DNA from: Actinomadura craniellae
GTDB taxonomy: Bacteria > Actinomycetota > Actinomycetes > Streptosporangiales > Streptosporangiaceae
DNA length: 64,000 nucleotides
Assembly (NCBI RefSeq): GCF_003289645.1
Contig: NZ_QLYX01000016.1
Span: 1 to 64,000 of the forward strand
Reading direction: 5' to 3'
In this document: in pieces, positions 7,663 to 15,730 of the stretch
Numbering within the stretch: the first letter of the stretch is position 1
Layout of the letters: every line of letters begins with the position of its first letter
The notes under the pieces: model-generated
Seen by the model: the letters and a program-made list of their open reading frames with translations, nothing else
Database searches by the model: none
Told to the model about the DNA's origin: nothing
Position numbers and translations under genes: made by a program

Positions 7663-8526
7663 ATGTTCAGCCCCTACGTCCGTCGACTCCGCCTGGCCGC
7701 CGCGCTACGCAAGATGCGTGAGGACCGCAACCTCACCGCCGACGAGGTGGCCAAGGCTGTTTTCCAGTCACGAGGAAAGCTCTCGAAACTGGAGACCGCC
7801 CAGACCCGCCCCGAGGCATTCGAGATCATGGACATGCTGGAACGACTGAACGTCACCGGCAAGGAGCACGACAACATCATTCATCTGGCCCGGACCGCCG
7901 CCAGGAAAGGTTGGTGGGATCAGTTCGCCAACGTCATGGGGGCCCGCCAGCGTCTGTATGCAGATCTTGAATCTGGTGCCTCCACCATCCGCGACTACAA
8001 CCAGACAGGGCTTCCGGCTCCGCTACAGACGCCCGAGTTCATCGCGGCCATGGTCGAACTGGACGAATGTCAGGGACCTCTGGACTACCTGCCAGACCGG
8101 ATGGCTGAAGCCCGCACCGCCCGGCAACGTCATCTGTTGGGTACGGACGGCCCCTCGTACGAGGGCGTCCTTGACGAGTGCGTGATCCATCGTCTCGCCG
8201 TACCTCCTGAGGTGATGGCCGCCCAACTCCGCAAACTCATCACGGTCGTCATGGAGAGTGAGCGCATCACCTTTCAAGTCCTACCGCACGACACGCGCAT
8301 AGGTGGAGGATTCCTTCCCAAAGCGTCGTTTTCGATCTATTCCTATCCTGAGTCCGAAGATCCTTCGGTCGCGGTGGTCGATACCGTCACTACCGACATC
8401 ATCCTCACCAAGCGCAACGAGGTGGCAAGGTATACCGGTATACACAGTCGCCTCCAGGACGCCTCGTTGTCCCCCGACGACAGCCTTGCGTTTCTCGACC
8501 GGATGGCGAACCGACTGACTACATAG
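7663..8526 (+). CDS. XRE-family regulator with DUF5753 domain
   Basis: A 287-residue regulator of the WhiJ-like type. The N-terminal helix-turn-helix spans about 6-62 (LRLAAALRKMREDRNL, TADEVAKAVF, SRGKLSKLETAQTRPE). The remaining 200 residues are a DUF5753 domain (ARKGWWDQFANV, LESGASTIRDYNQTGLPAPLQTPEF, RQRHLLGTD, ITFQVLPHDT). Such proteins are paired with DUF397 proteins and are thought to control development or antibiotic genes. ATG 7663 has GGGAGG upstream. The DUF397 gene follows after 14 bases, so a common operon is likely. Confidence 0.92.
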   Translation: MFSPYVRRLRLAAALRKMREDRNLTADEVAKAVFQSRGKLSKLETAQTRPEAFEIMDMLERLNVTGKEHDNIIHLARTAARKGWWDQFANVMGARQRLYADLESGASTIRDYNQTGLPAPLQTPEFIAAMVELDECQGPLDYLPDRMAEARTARQRHLLGTDGPSYEGVLDECVIHRLAVPPEVMAAQLRKLITVVMESERITFQVLPHDTRIGGGFLPKASFSIYSYPESEDPSVAVVDTVTTDIILTKRNEVARYTGIHSRLQDASLSPDDSLAFLDRMANRLTT

Positions 8527-8540
8527 ACAGGATTGGGCTC

Positions 8541-8729
8541 ATGACCAGGGATTACAGCGGATGGCGCAAGTCGAGCTATACCGAACCCAACGGCAACTGC
8601 GTCGAAGTGGCCCAGGCTGGGGACGGCACCATCGGCGTACGCGACTCCAAGGGCGACCCGGGACGCGTTCTTGAGTTCACCCGCCACGACTGGGCCGCTC
8701 TCCTCAAGTACATCCGAGAAACGGATTGA
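8541..8729 (+). CDS. DUF397 protein
   Basis: A 62-residue DUF397 protein: GWRKSSYTEPNGNCVEVAQ, then IGVRDSKGDPGRVLEFTRHDWAALLKYIR. This is the usual partner of XRE/DUF5753 regulators. The conserved Asn-Gly of PNGNC and the DSKGDP motif are present. It sits 14 bases after the regulator stop and 10 bases before the next small gene, inside a probable operon. Confidence 0.9.
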   Translation: MTRDYSGWRKSSYTEPNGNCVEVAQAGDGTIGVRDSKGDPGRVLEFTRHDWAALLKYIRETD

Positions 8730-8739
8730 GGAAGAGACA

Positions 8740-8874
8740 TTGGGAAAGCACGGCAAGAAAGAGAACTGCTCCGTATGCAACGGGCGCGGCAAAGTCCCGG
8801 TCACGCCTGATGGGAAGGACAACAAGGGCTCAACCGAACAGTGCGGCGGATGCGAGGGCACCGGCAAGGTATGA
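8740..8874 (+). CDS. tiny CxxCxGxG zinc-finger-like protein
   Basis: A 44-residue protein from TTG 8740, preceded by GAGGAAGAG at proper spacing. It is lysine-rich at the N-terminus (GKHGKKENC) and contains two CxxCxGxG motifs, CSVCNGRGKV and CGGCEGTGKV, the unit that binds zinc in DnaJ. The two motifs alone could coordinate one zinc. Its stop overlaps the next start as ATGA, so it is coupled to the methyltransferase. The role is unknown; a zinc-bound adaptor is a reasonable guess. Confidence 0.7.
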   Translation: MGKHGKKENCSVCNGRGKVPVTPDGKDNKGSTEQCGGCEGTGKV

Positions 8875-10043
8875 GCGATCAGGTACTGCGCCGGCGGCTC
8901 GCGGAGCGGTTGTGGAGTTCCGGGGACCTCCGCTCACCGGAATGGCGGCGTGCCGTCGAAACGGTACCGCGCCACCTGTTCGTGCCCGAGTTCTTCCGTC
9001 GCCTGAGCACTCCTCGGGGAACGATGTGGGAGCCGGTGACGCCCGCGACCGTCAGCGAGGACGAGCGGCTTCGGCTCGCCTACCAGGACGAGACATGGGT
9101 CACCCAGATCGATGGCGGAATCCATCCGGGGGATGTGCGCGAACCGATCCACGCGGGAAGCCTGACCTCGTCCTCCACTCTCCCGGGACTGGTCGTGGCA
9201 ATGTTGGAGGATCTTGACGTCCACACCGGGTCCGATGTCCTGGAAATCGGTACCGGTACCGGTTACTCGACGGCGTTGCTCTGCGAACGTCTCGGCGCCG
9301 AGCACGTCGTGAGCGTCGAAACCGATCCAGGGCTGGCCGCGCGCGCGGCGCGGAACCTCCACCAGGCCGGTTACACGCCGACGCTCATCACGGGGGACGG
9401 CCTCGCGGGGTGCGCCGCCCACGCCCCCTACGACCGGATCATCGCCACCTGTTCGGTGCGGAGCATCCCGCCCGCATGGATCGTCCAGGGAAGACCGGGG
9501 GCGACCGTCCTCACCACCCTCTCCGGATGGCTGTACGGCTCGGCGTACGCGAAGGTGGAGGTCAACGCCGACGAGACGGCGACCGGCCGCTTCCTCCCCG
9601 AGACGTACTCGTTCATGATGGCGCGCTCCCAGCAACCTCCGCCCACCGAGATCCACGAGACCCAGCCGGTGGACTCCGCGCGACCGCGACCGGCCACCGT
9701 CCCCCCGGACGCGCTCGACGACCCGACGGCCCTCTTCATCGCGCAACTCGCCGCCCCCCGGGCCCAGCACGGCGGGAGGAGCATGAACTCCGGCCCGGCG
9801 GTCGACTACTACGCGGACCAGGAAACCGGGTCGGTCTCGGCCGTCACCCGGCACGACGACGACACCTGGTCCGTCCAGGAAACCGGGCCCACCCCGCCAT
9901 GGGACCTCATCGAAACCGCGTTGACCGAATGGCGGAACGCCGGTTCTCCCGCTCTGGAGCACTTCCGCATCGACATCACGTCCCACGAGCAAAGGGTGTT
10001 CGTCCCGGGCCACGACGCCCTCGCATGGCGGCTGCCATGCTGA
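8871..10043 (+). CDS. protein-L-isoaspartate O-methyltransferase-like enzyme
   Basis: A 390-residue protein whose N-terminal two thirds follow the PCMT/isoaspartate methyltransferase family: RAVETVPRHLFVPEFF at 28-42, a Ser/Thr-rich substrate loop SLTSSSTLPGLVVAML at 97-111, and SAM motif I LEIGTGTGYSTALL at 124-137. A further 150-residue C-terminal domain (TWSVQETGPTPPWDLIETALTEW, HFRIDITSHEQRVFVPG) matches the long variants found with RiPP systems (FxLD, graspetide). No peptide cyclase lies nearby. Instead it is coupled by ATGA to the CxxCxGxG gene and flanked by two DUF397 genes, so the target could be one of these. Confidence 0.82.
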   Translation: MSDQVLRRRLAERLWSSGDLRSPEWRRAVETVPRHLFVPEFFRRLSTPRGTMWEPVTPATVSEDERLRLAYQDETWVTQIDGGIHPGDVREPIHAGSLTSSSTLPGLVVAMLEDLDVHTGSDVLEIGTGTGYSTALLCERLGAEHVVSVETDPGLAARAARNLHQAGYTPTLITGDGLAGCAAHAPYDRIIATCSVRSIPPAWIVQGRPGATVLTTLSGWLYGSAYAKVEVNADETATGRFLPETYSFMMARSQQPPPTEIHETQPVDSARPRPATVPPDALDDPTALFIAQLAAPRAQHGGRSMNSGPAVDYYADQETGSVSAVTRHDDDTWSVQETGPTPPWDLIETALTEWRNAGSPALEHFRIDITSHEQRVFVPGHDALAWRLPC

Positions 10044-10077
10044 TCAGCACCGGTCTCTCGATGAGATGGATCTGCAC

Positions 10078-10272
10078 ATGACCACGCGATACCTCCGCTG
10101 GCGCAAGGCACGTCACAGCGACCCCAATGGCGCGTGCGTCGAAGTCGCTCGTGCCACCGATGGCGCCATCGGCGTGCGCGACTCCAAGGGCGATCCCGCC
10201 CTGGTCCTGGAGTTCGGTCGCCGCGAGTGGGCGTCCTTCCTGGGTGCCCTCAAGGTGGGTCGTCCCGGCTGA
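10078..10272 (+). CDS. second DUF397 protein
   Basis: A 64-residue DUF397 protein: YLRWRKARHSDPNGACVEVAR, then IGVRDSKGDPALVLEFGRREWASFLGAL. It shares PNG-x-CVEVA and GVRDSKGDP with the copy at 8541. ATG 10078 matches the N-terminus of the other copy; ATG 10066 (four residues longer) is possible. It lies 34 bases after the methyltransferase and closes the module. Confidence 0.85.
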   Translation: MTTRYLRWRKARHSDPNGACVEVARATDGAIGVRDSKGDPALVLEFGRREWASFLGALKVGRPG

Positions 10273-10286
10273 TCGGTGCGGGGATC

Positions 10287-10292
10287 TAGCCT
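10287..10292 (+). promoter_or_regulatory. -10 box of a leaderless promoter (mazG-like gene)
   Basis: TAGCCT lies six bases before the GTG at 10299, which supports that start codon and a leaderless transcript. Confidence 0.6.
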
Positions 10293-10298
10293 GGCCGG

Positions 10299-10655
10299 GT
10301 GGGTGACATCGGAGAGCTGGCGGGGCGGTTGCGGGAGTTCGCGGCCGTGCGGGAGTGGGAGCATTACCACACGCCCAAGAACCTGGTGATGGCGCTGGCC
10401 GGGGAGGTCGGGGAACTGGTCGCGGAGTTCCAGTGGCTGACGGCCGAGGAGTCGGCGCGGGTCATGGACGACCCTGCGGCCGCCGCCCGGGTGCGGGCCG
10501 AGCTCGGCGACGTCTTCGGCTACCTGGTCCGGCTCGCGGACGTCCTCGGTGTCGACCCGGTCGAGGCCGCGCTGGACAAGCACCGGGAGAACGAGCGGCG
10601 GTACGACCCGGCGGTCTACCGCGGCACGTACCGCAAGGCTCCCCCGCTCGCCTGA
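10299..10655 (+). CDS. MazG-like nucleotide pyrophosphohydrolase
   Basis: A 118-residue all-alpha NTP pyrophosphatase of the MazG/RS21-C6 (dCTPase-like) type. The metal-binding motif is seen as EVGELVAEFQWL (about 36-47) and the second helix as ELGDVFGYLVRLADVLGVD (E-x2-D). KHRENERRYDP near the end is typical. It hydrolyses non-canonical nucleoside triphosphates to monophosphates. GTG 10299 is set by the leaderless -10 box. Confidence 0.88.
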   Translation: MGDIGELAGRLREFAAVREWEHYHTPKNLVMALAGEVGELVAEFQWLTAEESARVMDDPAAAARVRAELGDVFGYLVRLADVLGVDPVEAALDKHRENERRYDPAVYRGTYRKAPPLA

Positions 10656-10800
10656 GATCGGGCGAACCGCCCTGATCGTCAGCGATCGCCGCTAGCCTGC
10701 TCGCGTAAGGAGTTGCGGCCCGACGGGCTTCCGCTGACCGCCGGTCAGGGACACGCCCCCATACCGCACGAGATCTTCGTGCTGCCTGGGGGTAGGTCCC

Positions 10801-12657
10801 GTGACGGTCTTCCGTCGCACCGCCATGGCTTTGCTGTCACCGGCCGAGGTCAAGTTCGCCGAAGTGATCGCCGAGCAGATGTTGATGAAGAACGGCGTCC
10901 GCGTCTCGGCGTCCGAGCGGCGGTCCTGGGAACGCAGCCTGCCGGTCGTGGCGCAGGACCTGGTCGACGCCGGGCTGGGCCATGTCGAGATGCTCGTCGA
11001 GTACCAGCTTCCGCTGACCAGCAAGCGCGCCGACGTGGTACTCGCCGGTGTCGATCGCCGGACGGGCGGTGACGCCTACCTCGTCGTCGAGTTGAAGCAG
11101 TGGAGTCACGCGGAACTCTGGGAGGAGGACCCGCGCCGGGTGCTGGTCCAGAACATGGGCGGCAAGCCCAAGCTCCATCCCGCACTCCAGGCGCAGGGCT
11201 ACTGCGACTACATCCTCGACTTCGCCACCGTCCTGGCCGACCACCCGGACGCCGTCCACGCGGCGGCCTACCTGCACAACGCGCAGCGCGGTGACGTCCT
11301 CGACCTGTACGACGCGGTGAAGAACGACCGGACCCGGCTGTTCACGATGAGCACCCGGGGAGCGTTCGTGGAGTACCTGCGCGACCGGTTCGCCCCGGCC
11401 CCGGGCGCGCGGGCGGCCGACCGGTTGCTGTCCAGCAAGGTGCGTCCCTCCAAGCAGTTGCTGAAGGTCGCCGCCGAGGAGATCAAGAATCGGGAGCAGT
11501 TCGTCCTGCTCGCCGAGCAGCGCCTGGCCTACGAGATCGTCCTGAATCGGGTGGACAAGGCCCGGCGGGAGGACGTCAAGACGGTCGTGGTGATCAAGGG
11601 TGGCCCGGGCAGCGGCAAGAGCGTCATCGCGCTGTCCCTGTTGGGCGAGTTGTGGCGGCAGGGCCTCGGCGTCCTGCACGCGACCGGGTCCAAGTCGTTC
11701 ACGCAGACGATGCGACGGCACGTGGCCAAGGGGTCCCCGAAGACCAAGACGCTGTTCAAGTACTTCAACAACTTCGTGGACGCGGAGAAGAACCGGCTCG
11801 ACGTGCTGATCTGTGATGAGGCGCACCGCATCCGCGAGGTGTCGGCCAATCGCTTCACCCCGGCGCGGCTGCGCACCGGCAGGCCCCAGGTGGAGGAGTT
11901 GATCGACGCGGCCCGGGTTCCGGTGTTCCTGCTCGACGAGCACCAGGTCGTCCGGCCCGGAGAGATCGGCACCGTGCGGGAGATCCGCGACCGCGCGGCG
12001 TCCAAGGGACTGTCCGTCGTCGAGGTCTCGCTGGACGAGCAGTTCCGCTGCGGCGGAAGCCTCCAGTACGAGGAATGGGTGCTACGCCTCCTCGGTCTCG
12101 ACGGCGGCAGTCCGGAACCGTGGCAGGACGACGACCATTTCGACGTCGCCCTCGCCGACTCGCCCCACGAACTCGAGTCGCTGCTCCGCGGCCGGATGGG
12201 CGGCGGCGACTCCGCGCGGATGACCGCTGGATTCTGCTGGCCCTGGAGCGCCGCCCGAGACGGGCGGCTGGTCCCCGACGTGGTGATCGGCGACTGGGCC
12301 CGGCCCTGGAACGTCAAGGGAGATCGCGCCGTGGGGGATGCCCCGCCCAGCGAACTGTGGGCCACCCAGGACGGCGGATTCGAGCAGGTCGGCTGCGTGT
12401 ACACGGCTCAGGGCTTCGAGTACGACTGGAACGGCGTCGTCCTCGGCCCCGACATCGTCTACCGGGACGGCCGGTTGGTCACCGACCGGACGAAGAGCAG
12501 GGATCCCGCCCTCCGCCCGCGGACCGTCAGCGACGAGGACGCCGACAGGCTCATCCGCAACACGTACAAGGTCCTGCTCACCCGCGGCATGAAGGGCACG
12601 GTCCTCTATTCGGTGGACCGGCCGACACAGGACTTCCTCGCCGCTCTGATCGGCTGA
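10801..12657 (+). CDS. DUF2075 nuclease-helicase
   Basis: A 618-residue two-part protein. The N-terminal third has a PD-(D/E)XK nuclease-like signature: SKRADVVL (D78), then YLVVELKQW (E97, K99). The C-terminal part is a DUF2075 ATPase with Walker A GGPGSGKS near 265, Walker B LICDEAHR near 336, and helicase-like motifs VFLLDEHQVV, EQFRCGGS and TAQGFEYDWNGVVLG. It is likely to act on DNA or RNA, and standalone proteins of this type are often suspected of phage defence. GTG 10801 follows a GGGGG tract; TAGCCT at 10693-10698 may be its -10 box. Confidence 0.85.
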   Translation: MTVFRRTAMALLSPAEVKFAEVIAEQMLMKNGVRVSASERRSWERSLPVVAQDLVDAGLGHVEMLVEYQLPLTSKRADVVLAGVDRRTGGDAYLVVELKQWSHAELWEEDPRRVLVQNMGGKPKLHPALQAQGYCDYILDFATVLADHPDAVHAAAYLHNAQRGDVLDLYDAVKNDRTRLFTMSTRGAFVEYLRDRFAPAPGARAADRLLSSKVRPSKQLLKVAAEEIKNREQFVLLAEQRLAYEIVLNRVDKARREDVKTVVVIKGGPGSGKSVIALSLLGELWRQGLGVLHATGSKSFTQTMRRHVAKGSPKTKTLFKYFNNFVDAEKNRLDVLICDEAHRIREVSANRFTPARLRTGRPQVEELIDAARVPVFLLDEHQVVRPGEIGTVREIRDRAASKGLSVVEVSLDEQFRCGGSLQYEEWVLRLLGLDGGSPEPWQDDDHFDVALADSPHELESLLRGRMGGGDSARMTAGFCWPWSAARDGRLVPDVVIGDWARPWNVKGDRAVGDAPPSELWATQDGGFEQVGCVYTAQGFEYDWNGVVLGPDIVYRDGRLVTDRTKSRDPALRPRTVSDEDADRLIRNTYKVLLTRGMKGTVLYSVDRPTQDFLAALIG

Positions 12658-12683
12658 TCCCGCGTGGAAACGACGCCTGCGGG

Positions 12684-13724
12684 TCAGCCGGTCGCGGGCG
12701 GGTCCGCCACCACGTACGGGAAATGGTCGTCGCGGGTGTCGGAGAACTGCTCGGCGGTGAGCCCGGTTCGCATCGCGGAGTTCAGCACGAGGGAGAACAT
12801 CACCTCGGGCGCGTTGTCGGCGAGGGTGCGTCCATTGTGCCGGGCGAAACCGAAGTCGCCGGGGGCGCCCGTCCGGTAGGGCAGGAGGTCGGGGAGCAGG
12901 CGCCGGGCCACGGCCCTGCCGTAGGCGACCGGGTCGCCGGCGGTGCCGTGCGCGGTGACGGCGCGGGCGACGAGCCGCGCGATGTGGTCGTTCTCGCCGT
13001 CCAGTTCCTCGGCGGGGTGGACGGTGTTCGCCTGGGCGGCGTAATCGCTGTCGTCGGGGCGGAAGATCGGCCAGATCATCGGGTGGCCTTCCCGGTTCAC
13101 CTGCCGCCAGCCGCCGGCGTCGGTGGCCAGTTTCGTGGCCACCCAGACCCCGATGTCCTGGCCGGAGCCCAGATAGGGGTCCCGGTCGGAGGTCTCCAGC
13201 ACGATGGAGTGGACGGTCGTGCCCGCGAAGTCGCTCTTGGCCGCGTCCGGGCTCCAGCCCGGCAGTTCGACCCGGGTGCCGTGTTTGACGGCGGCGTTGA
13301 TGGCGCGGACCTGGGTCAGGTCGACGTAGAACGGGTCGCGGACCCGGCCGGCCCACAGCCGCAGCCCGTCCAGGCCCGGGACGGGGGCGTGGGTGCGTCC
13401 CTCGGCGAGGAGGTCGCCGGCCGCCGTGTCGTCGCCCGCGTCGGCGCCGGTCAGGACGTGCAGGGCCATGGACTGCCCGCCGGATCGGTCCGGCTCGCCG
13501 AAGGTCACCCGGTAGGTGAGGTCCTCCCGGGCCGCGCCGCCCCAGTGGACCTTGAACTCGTAGCGGGCCTCGGGGTGGAAGCCCGGTCGTGCGCCGGGTC
13601 CGGTGAGCGAGCTGTTCACGTCCAGGACGAAGGCGGTTCCCGCCTCGCCGCGGAAGACGTAGAGGTCGGTGATGTCGAGCCGGCTGTCCTGGCGGGCCGG
13701 TTCGGAGTCGAGGTGGTGGGACAT
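12684..13724 (-). CDS. DUF4331 family protein
   Basis: A 346-residue DUF4331 protein of unknown function. It begins MSHHLDSEPARQDSRLDITDLYVFRGE, the usual opening of the family, and continues with FYVDLTQVRAINAA, TVHSIVLE, GVWVATKL, GHPMIWPIFRP and a C-terminal LADNAPEVMFSLVLNS. No signal peptide is visible in this copy. TCACA-TGTCG-TGTGA lies 11 bases upstream of the ATG. It stands alone between convergent and divergent neighbours. Confidence 0.88.
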   Translation of the reverse strand: MSHHLDSEPARQDSRLDITDLYVFRGEAGTAFVLDVNSSLTGPGARPGFHPEARYEFKVHWGGAAREDLTYRVTFGEPDRSGGQSMALHVLTGADAGDDTAAGDLLAEGRTHAPVPGLDGLRLWAGRVRDPFYVDLTQVRAINAAVKHGTRVELPGWSPDAAKSDFAGTTVHSIVLETSDRDPYLGSGQDIGVWVATKLATDAGGWRQVNREGHPMIWPIFRPDDSDYAAQANTVHPAEELDGENDHIARLVARAVTAHGTAGDPVAYGRAVARRLLPDLLPYRTGAPGDFGFARHNGRTLADNAPEVMFSLVLNSAMRTGLTAEQFSDTRDDHFPYVVADPPATG

Positions 13725-13734
13725 GGCAGTGATC

Positions 13735-13749
13735 TCACATGTCGTGTGA
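13735..13749. promoter_or_regulatory. inverted repeat upstream of the DUF4331 gene
   Basis: TCACA-N5-TGTGA, perfect in its five-base arms, is 11 bases before the ATG at 13724 and so close to the expected -10 region. It may be an operator; the cognate regulator is unknown. Confidence 0.35.
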
Positions 13750-13877
13750 ATGGTCTGCCGAACGCCCTCCCTCGATCATTGGCGGGATAAATGAGTCGGA
13801 CGCCCAAGGTCGGGTGAAATATCAGGCCGTAGGGTGTGCCGGGCTCCAACACCGTCCCAAGCCGGCGCCGGATCGGC

Positions 13878-14402
13878 TCACGGCCGGCCCGGGCGGGGCA
13901 GGGCGAGATGGGCCCAGACGGTGTGCCCGGCGCCCGGGTCGCCGGTGTAGCCCATCGGCAGGGCCAGCGCGGCGACCGCCGCCAGGCCGCGGCCGTTCTC
14001 GCTCCACGACTCCGCGGGCCGTCCCGGCGCGATGGCGGGGACCGCGCCGCCGCCCAGGTCACGTACGGCGATGCGGACATGGTCGCCGAGGGCGATCTCG
14101 ACGCCGAACCAGCCGCCGGGCTCGCCCGACCGGGTGTGCAGGATCGCGTTGGCGGCCAGTTCGGAGACGACGAACCTCGCCTCGTGGTCGCATCCGGTGT
14201 CGACGAGCAGGAGCGCGGCGAACCGCCGCGCGTCCGCCACCCGGTCAGCCTGGCCCGGGTACGTCCGCCGCCAGGTCAGGGAACCGCTCTGCCGCCATCT
14301 CTCGGGCGACATCGGCTGGGGCCGCGTTCCGGCCGGTGTCGTGGTCTCGTCCGGTGTGCGGGAACGGGCGGCATTACGGGAGATCCTTCTGGCGACCGTC
14401 AT
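13878..14402 (-). CDS. ATP-binding protein, SpoIIAB/RsbW-like (HATPase)
   Basis: A 174-residue GHKL-fold ATPase. After a 40-residue basic N-terminus come RRTYPGQADRVADARRF, the N box VSELAANAILHT (about 80-91), the G1 box VRDLGGG, and the G2 box ENGRGLAAVAAL. It binds ATP and may phosphorylate or sequester a partner. ATG 14402 follows GGGAGGG. No anti-anti-sigma factor or sigma factor is adjacent. It is a second, diverged copy relative to the one at 6900-7361. Confidence 0.85.
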   Translation of the reverse strand: MTVARRISRNAARSRTPDETTTPAGTRPQPMSPERWRQSGSLTWRRTYPGQADRVADARRFAALLLVDTGCDHEARFVVSELAANAILHTRSGEPGGWFGVEIALGDHVRIAVRDLGGGAVPAIAPGRPAESWSENGRGLAAVAALALPMGYTGDPGAGHTVWAHLALPRPGRP

Positions 14403-14915
14403 CCGGATCCCTCCCTCACTCGGCTCACCCGCCCGAGCTTTCGTCCCGTGGATCGGCTCACCGGCCAGGCGTGCGGGCGCTCCCCGCCCGCCATTCAGCC
14501 GACCGCGGTGAAGGTTCTGTCGGCCTCACGATATTGCGAGACAGGGCTTCGCACTCGAAGTGTCGGAAACTTGCAATGCACTGGACATTCCGGATTCAGC
14601 GGCGGCGTCGCGGGATGCCTCGCCACGGTCACCGTGCGTAGGAATATCGGCCCCCAGCCTCCACCGGTCGATCACCTGGGGAGTTTATGCCTCCCGGCAA
14701 ATGACAGGCATGGGCCCACAGGCCCATGTTGAGGCCCATACCGGGCCCAACCCCGGCGCGCCTCCGGAACCTCCGGCGAGCAGGCCGGTGCCTTCGCGGT
14801 TCCGGTGGCCGGGGACAGAACAGCCCACCGGACGCACGGCCTAGGGTGGGCTTCTTCCGCTGTCTTTCGCCGGCCCGCGACCGGTCGCGGGCCGGCAGCG
14901 ATCGGGAGGGCGCTG

Positions 14916-15683
14916 ATGACGGTCGTCGTCCGCAGGGAAGGGCCGGTCACGCTGATCGGCATCGACCGGCCGGAGCGCCGCAACGCCGTCGACCGGCCGA
15001 CCGCCGAGGCGCTCGCCGCGGCGTTCCGCGACTTCGACGCCGATCCGGACGCCGCCGTCGCGGTGCTCCACGGAACGGGCGGGACGTTCTGCGCAGGCGC
15101 GGACCTGCGGGCGATCGGCACCGCGGACGGCAACCGCGCCGAGCCCGACGGCGACGGCCCGATGGGCCCCACCCGGATGCGGCTGTCCAAGCCGGTGATC
15201 GCCGCGATCAGCGGGCACGCCGTGGCCGGCGGCCTCGAACTGGCGATCTGGGCCGACCTGCGGGTGGCCGACGAGACGGCCGTCTTCGGGGTGTTCTGCC
15301 GGCGCTGGGGGGTGCCGCTGATCGACGGGGGCACCGTCCGGTTGCCGCGCCTCATCGGACGAAGCCATGCGATGGACCTCATCCTCACCGGCCGCCCGGT
15401 GGACGCGGCCGAGGCGCTGCGGATCGGGCTGGCCAACCGGGTCGTCCCGGCAGGGCAGGCGGTGGCGGCCGCCTGCGAACTCGCGGCCGACATCGCCCGC
15501 TTCCCGCAGACCTGCCTGCGTCAGGACCGCGCGTCGGCCCTGGACCAGGAGGGGCTGGACGAGCAGGAGGCACTGGCCGCCGAGTTCCGGCACGGCCAGG
15601 TGTCGCTGGCGGCGGACGCGCTCGACGGCGCGGCCCGCTTCTCCGCCGGAGCCGGCCGGCACGGCTCCTTCGACTCCCTGTGA
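14916..15683 (+). CDS. enoyl-CoA hydratase/isomerase (crotonase) family protein
   Basis: A 255-residue crotonase-fold enzyme, expected to bind an acyl-CoA thioester in the cytoplasm. The oxyanion-hole motifs are FCAGADLRAIG (about 64-74) and GHAVAGGLELAIWADLRVA (about 95-113), the second holding the glutamate site. The length is normal. ATG 14916 has GGGAGGG six bases before it; the longer frame to 14805 lacks family resemblance. The exact substrate is not evident. No other fatty-acid genes are adjacent. Confidence 0.88.
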   Translation: MTVVVRREGPVTLIGIDRPERRNAVDRPTAEALAAAFRDFDADPDAAVAVLHGTGGTFCAGADLRAIGTADGNRAEPDGDGPMGPTRMRLSKPVIAAISGHAVAGGLELAIWADLRVADETAVFGVFCRRWGVPLIDGGTVRLPRLIGRSHAMDLILTGRPVDAAEALRIGLANRVVPAGQAVAAACELAADIARFPQTCLRQDRASALDQEGLDEQEALAAEFRHGQVSLAADALDGAARFSAGAGRHGSFDSL

Positions 15684-15730
15684 CCGCGTACCCGGCGCCC
15701 CCGGGGGTGCCGGGGGCGCCGGGCGGGTGC

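Noticed and set aside
8871-10043. RiPP (FxLD or graspetide) gene cluster around the long methyltransferase
   Set aside because: No LanB-like enzyme, RiPP-type ATP-grasp ligase or recognisable precursor lies nearby. The ATP-grasp protein at 22024 is of another type and 12 kb away.
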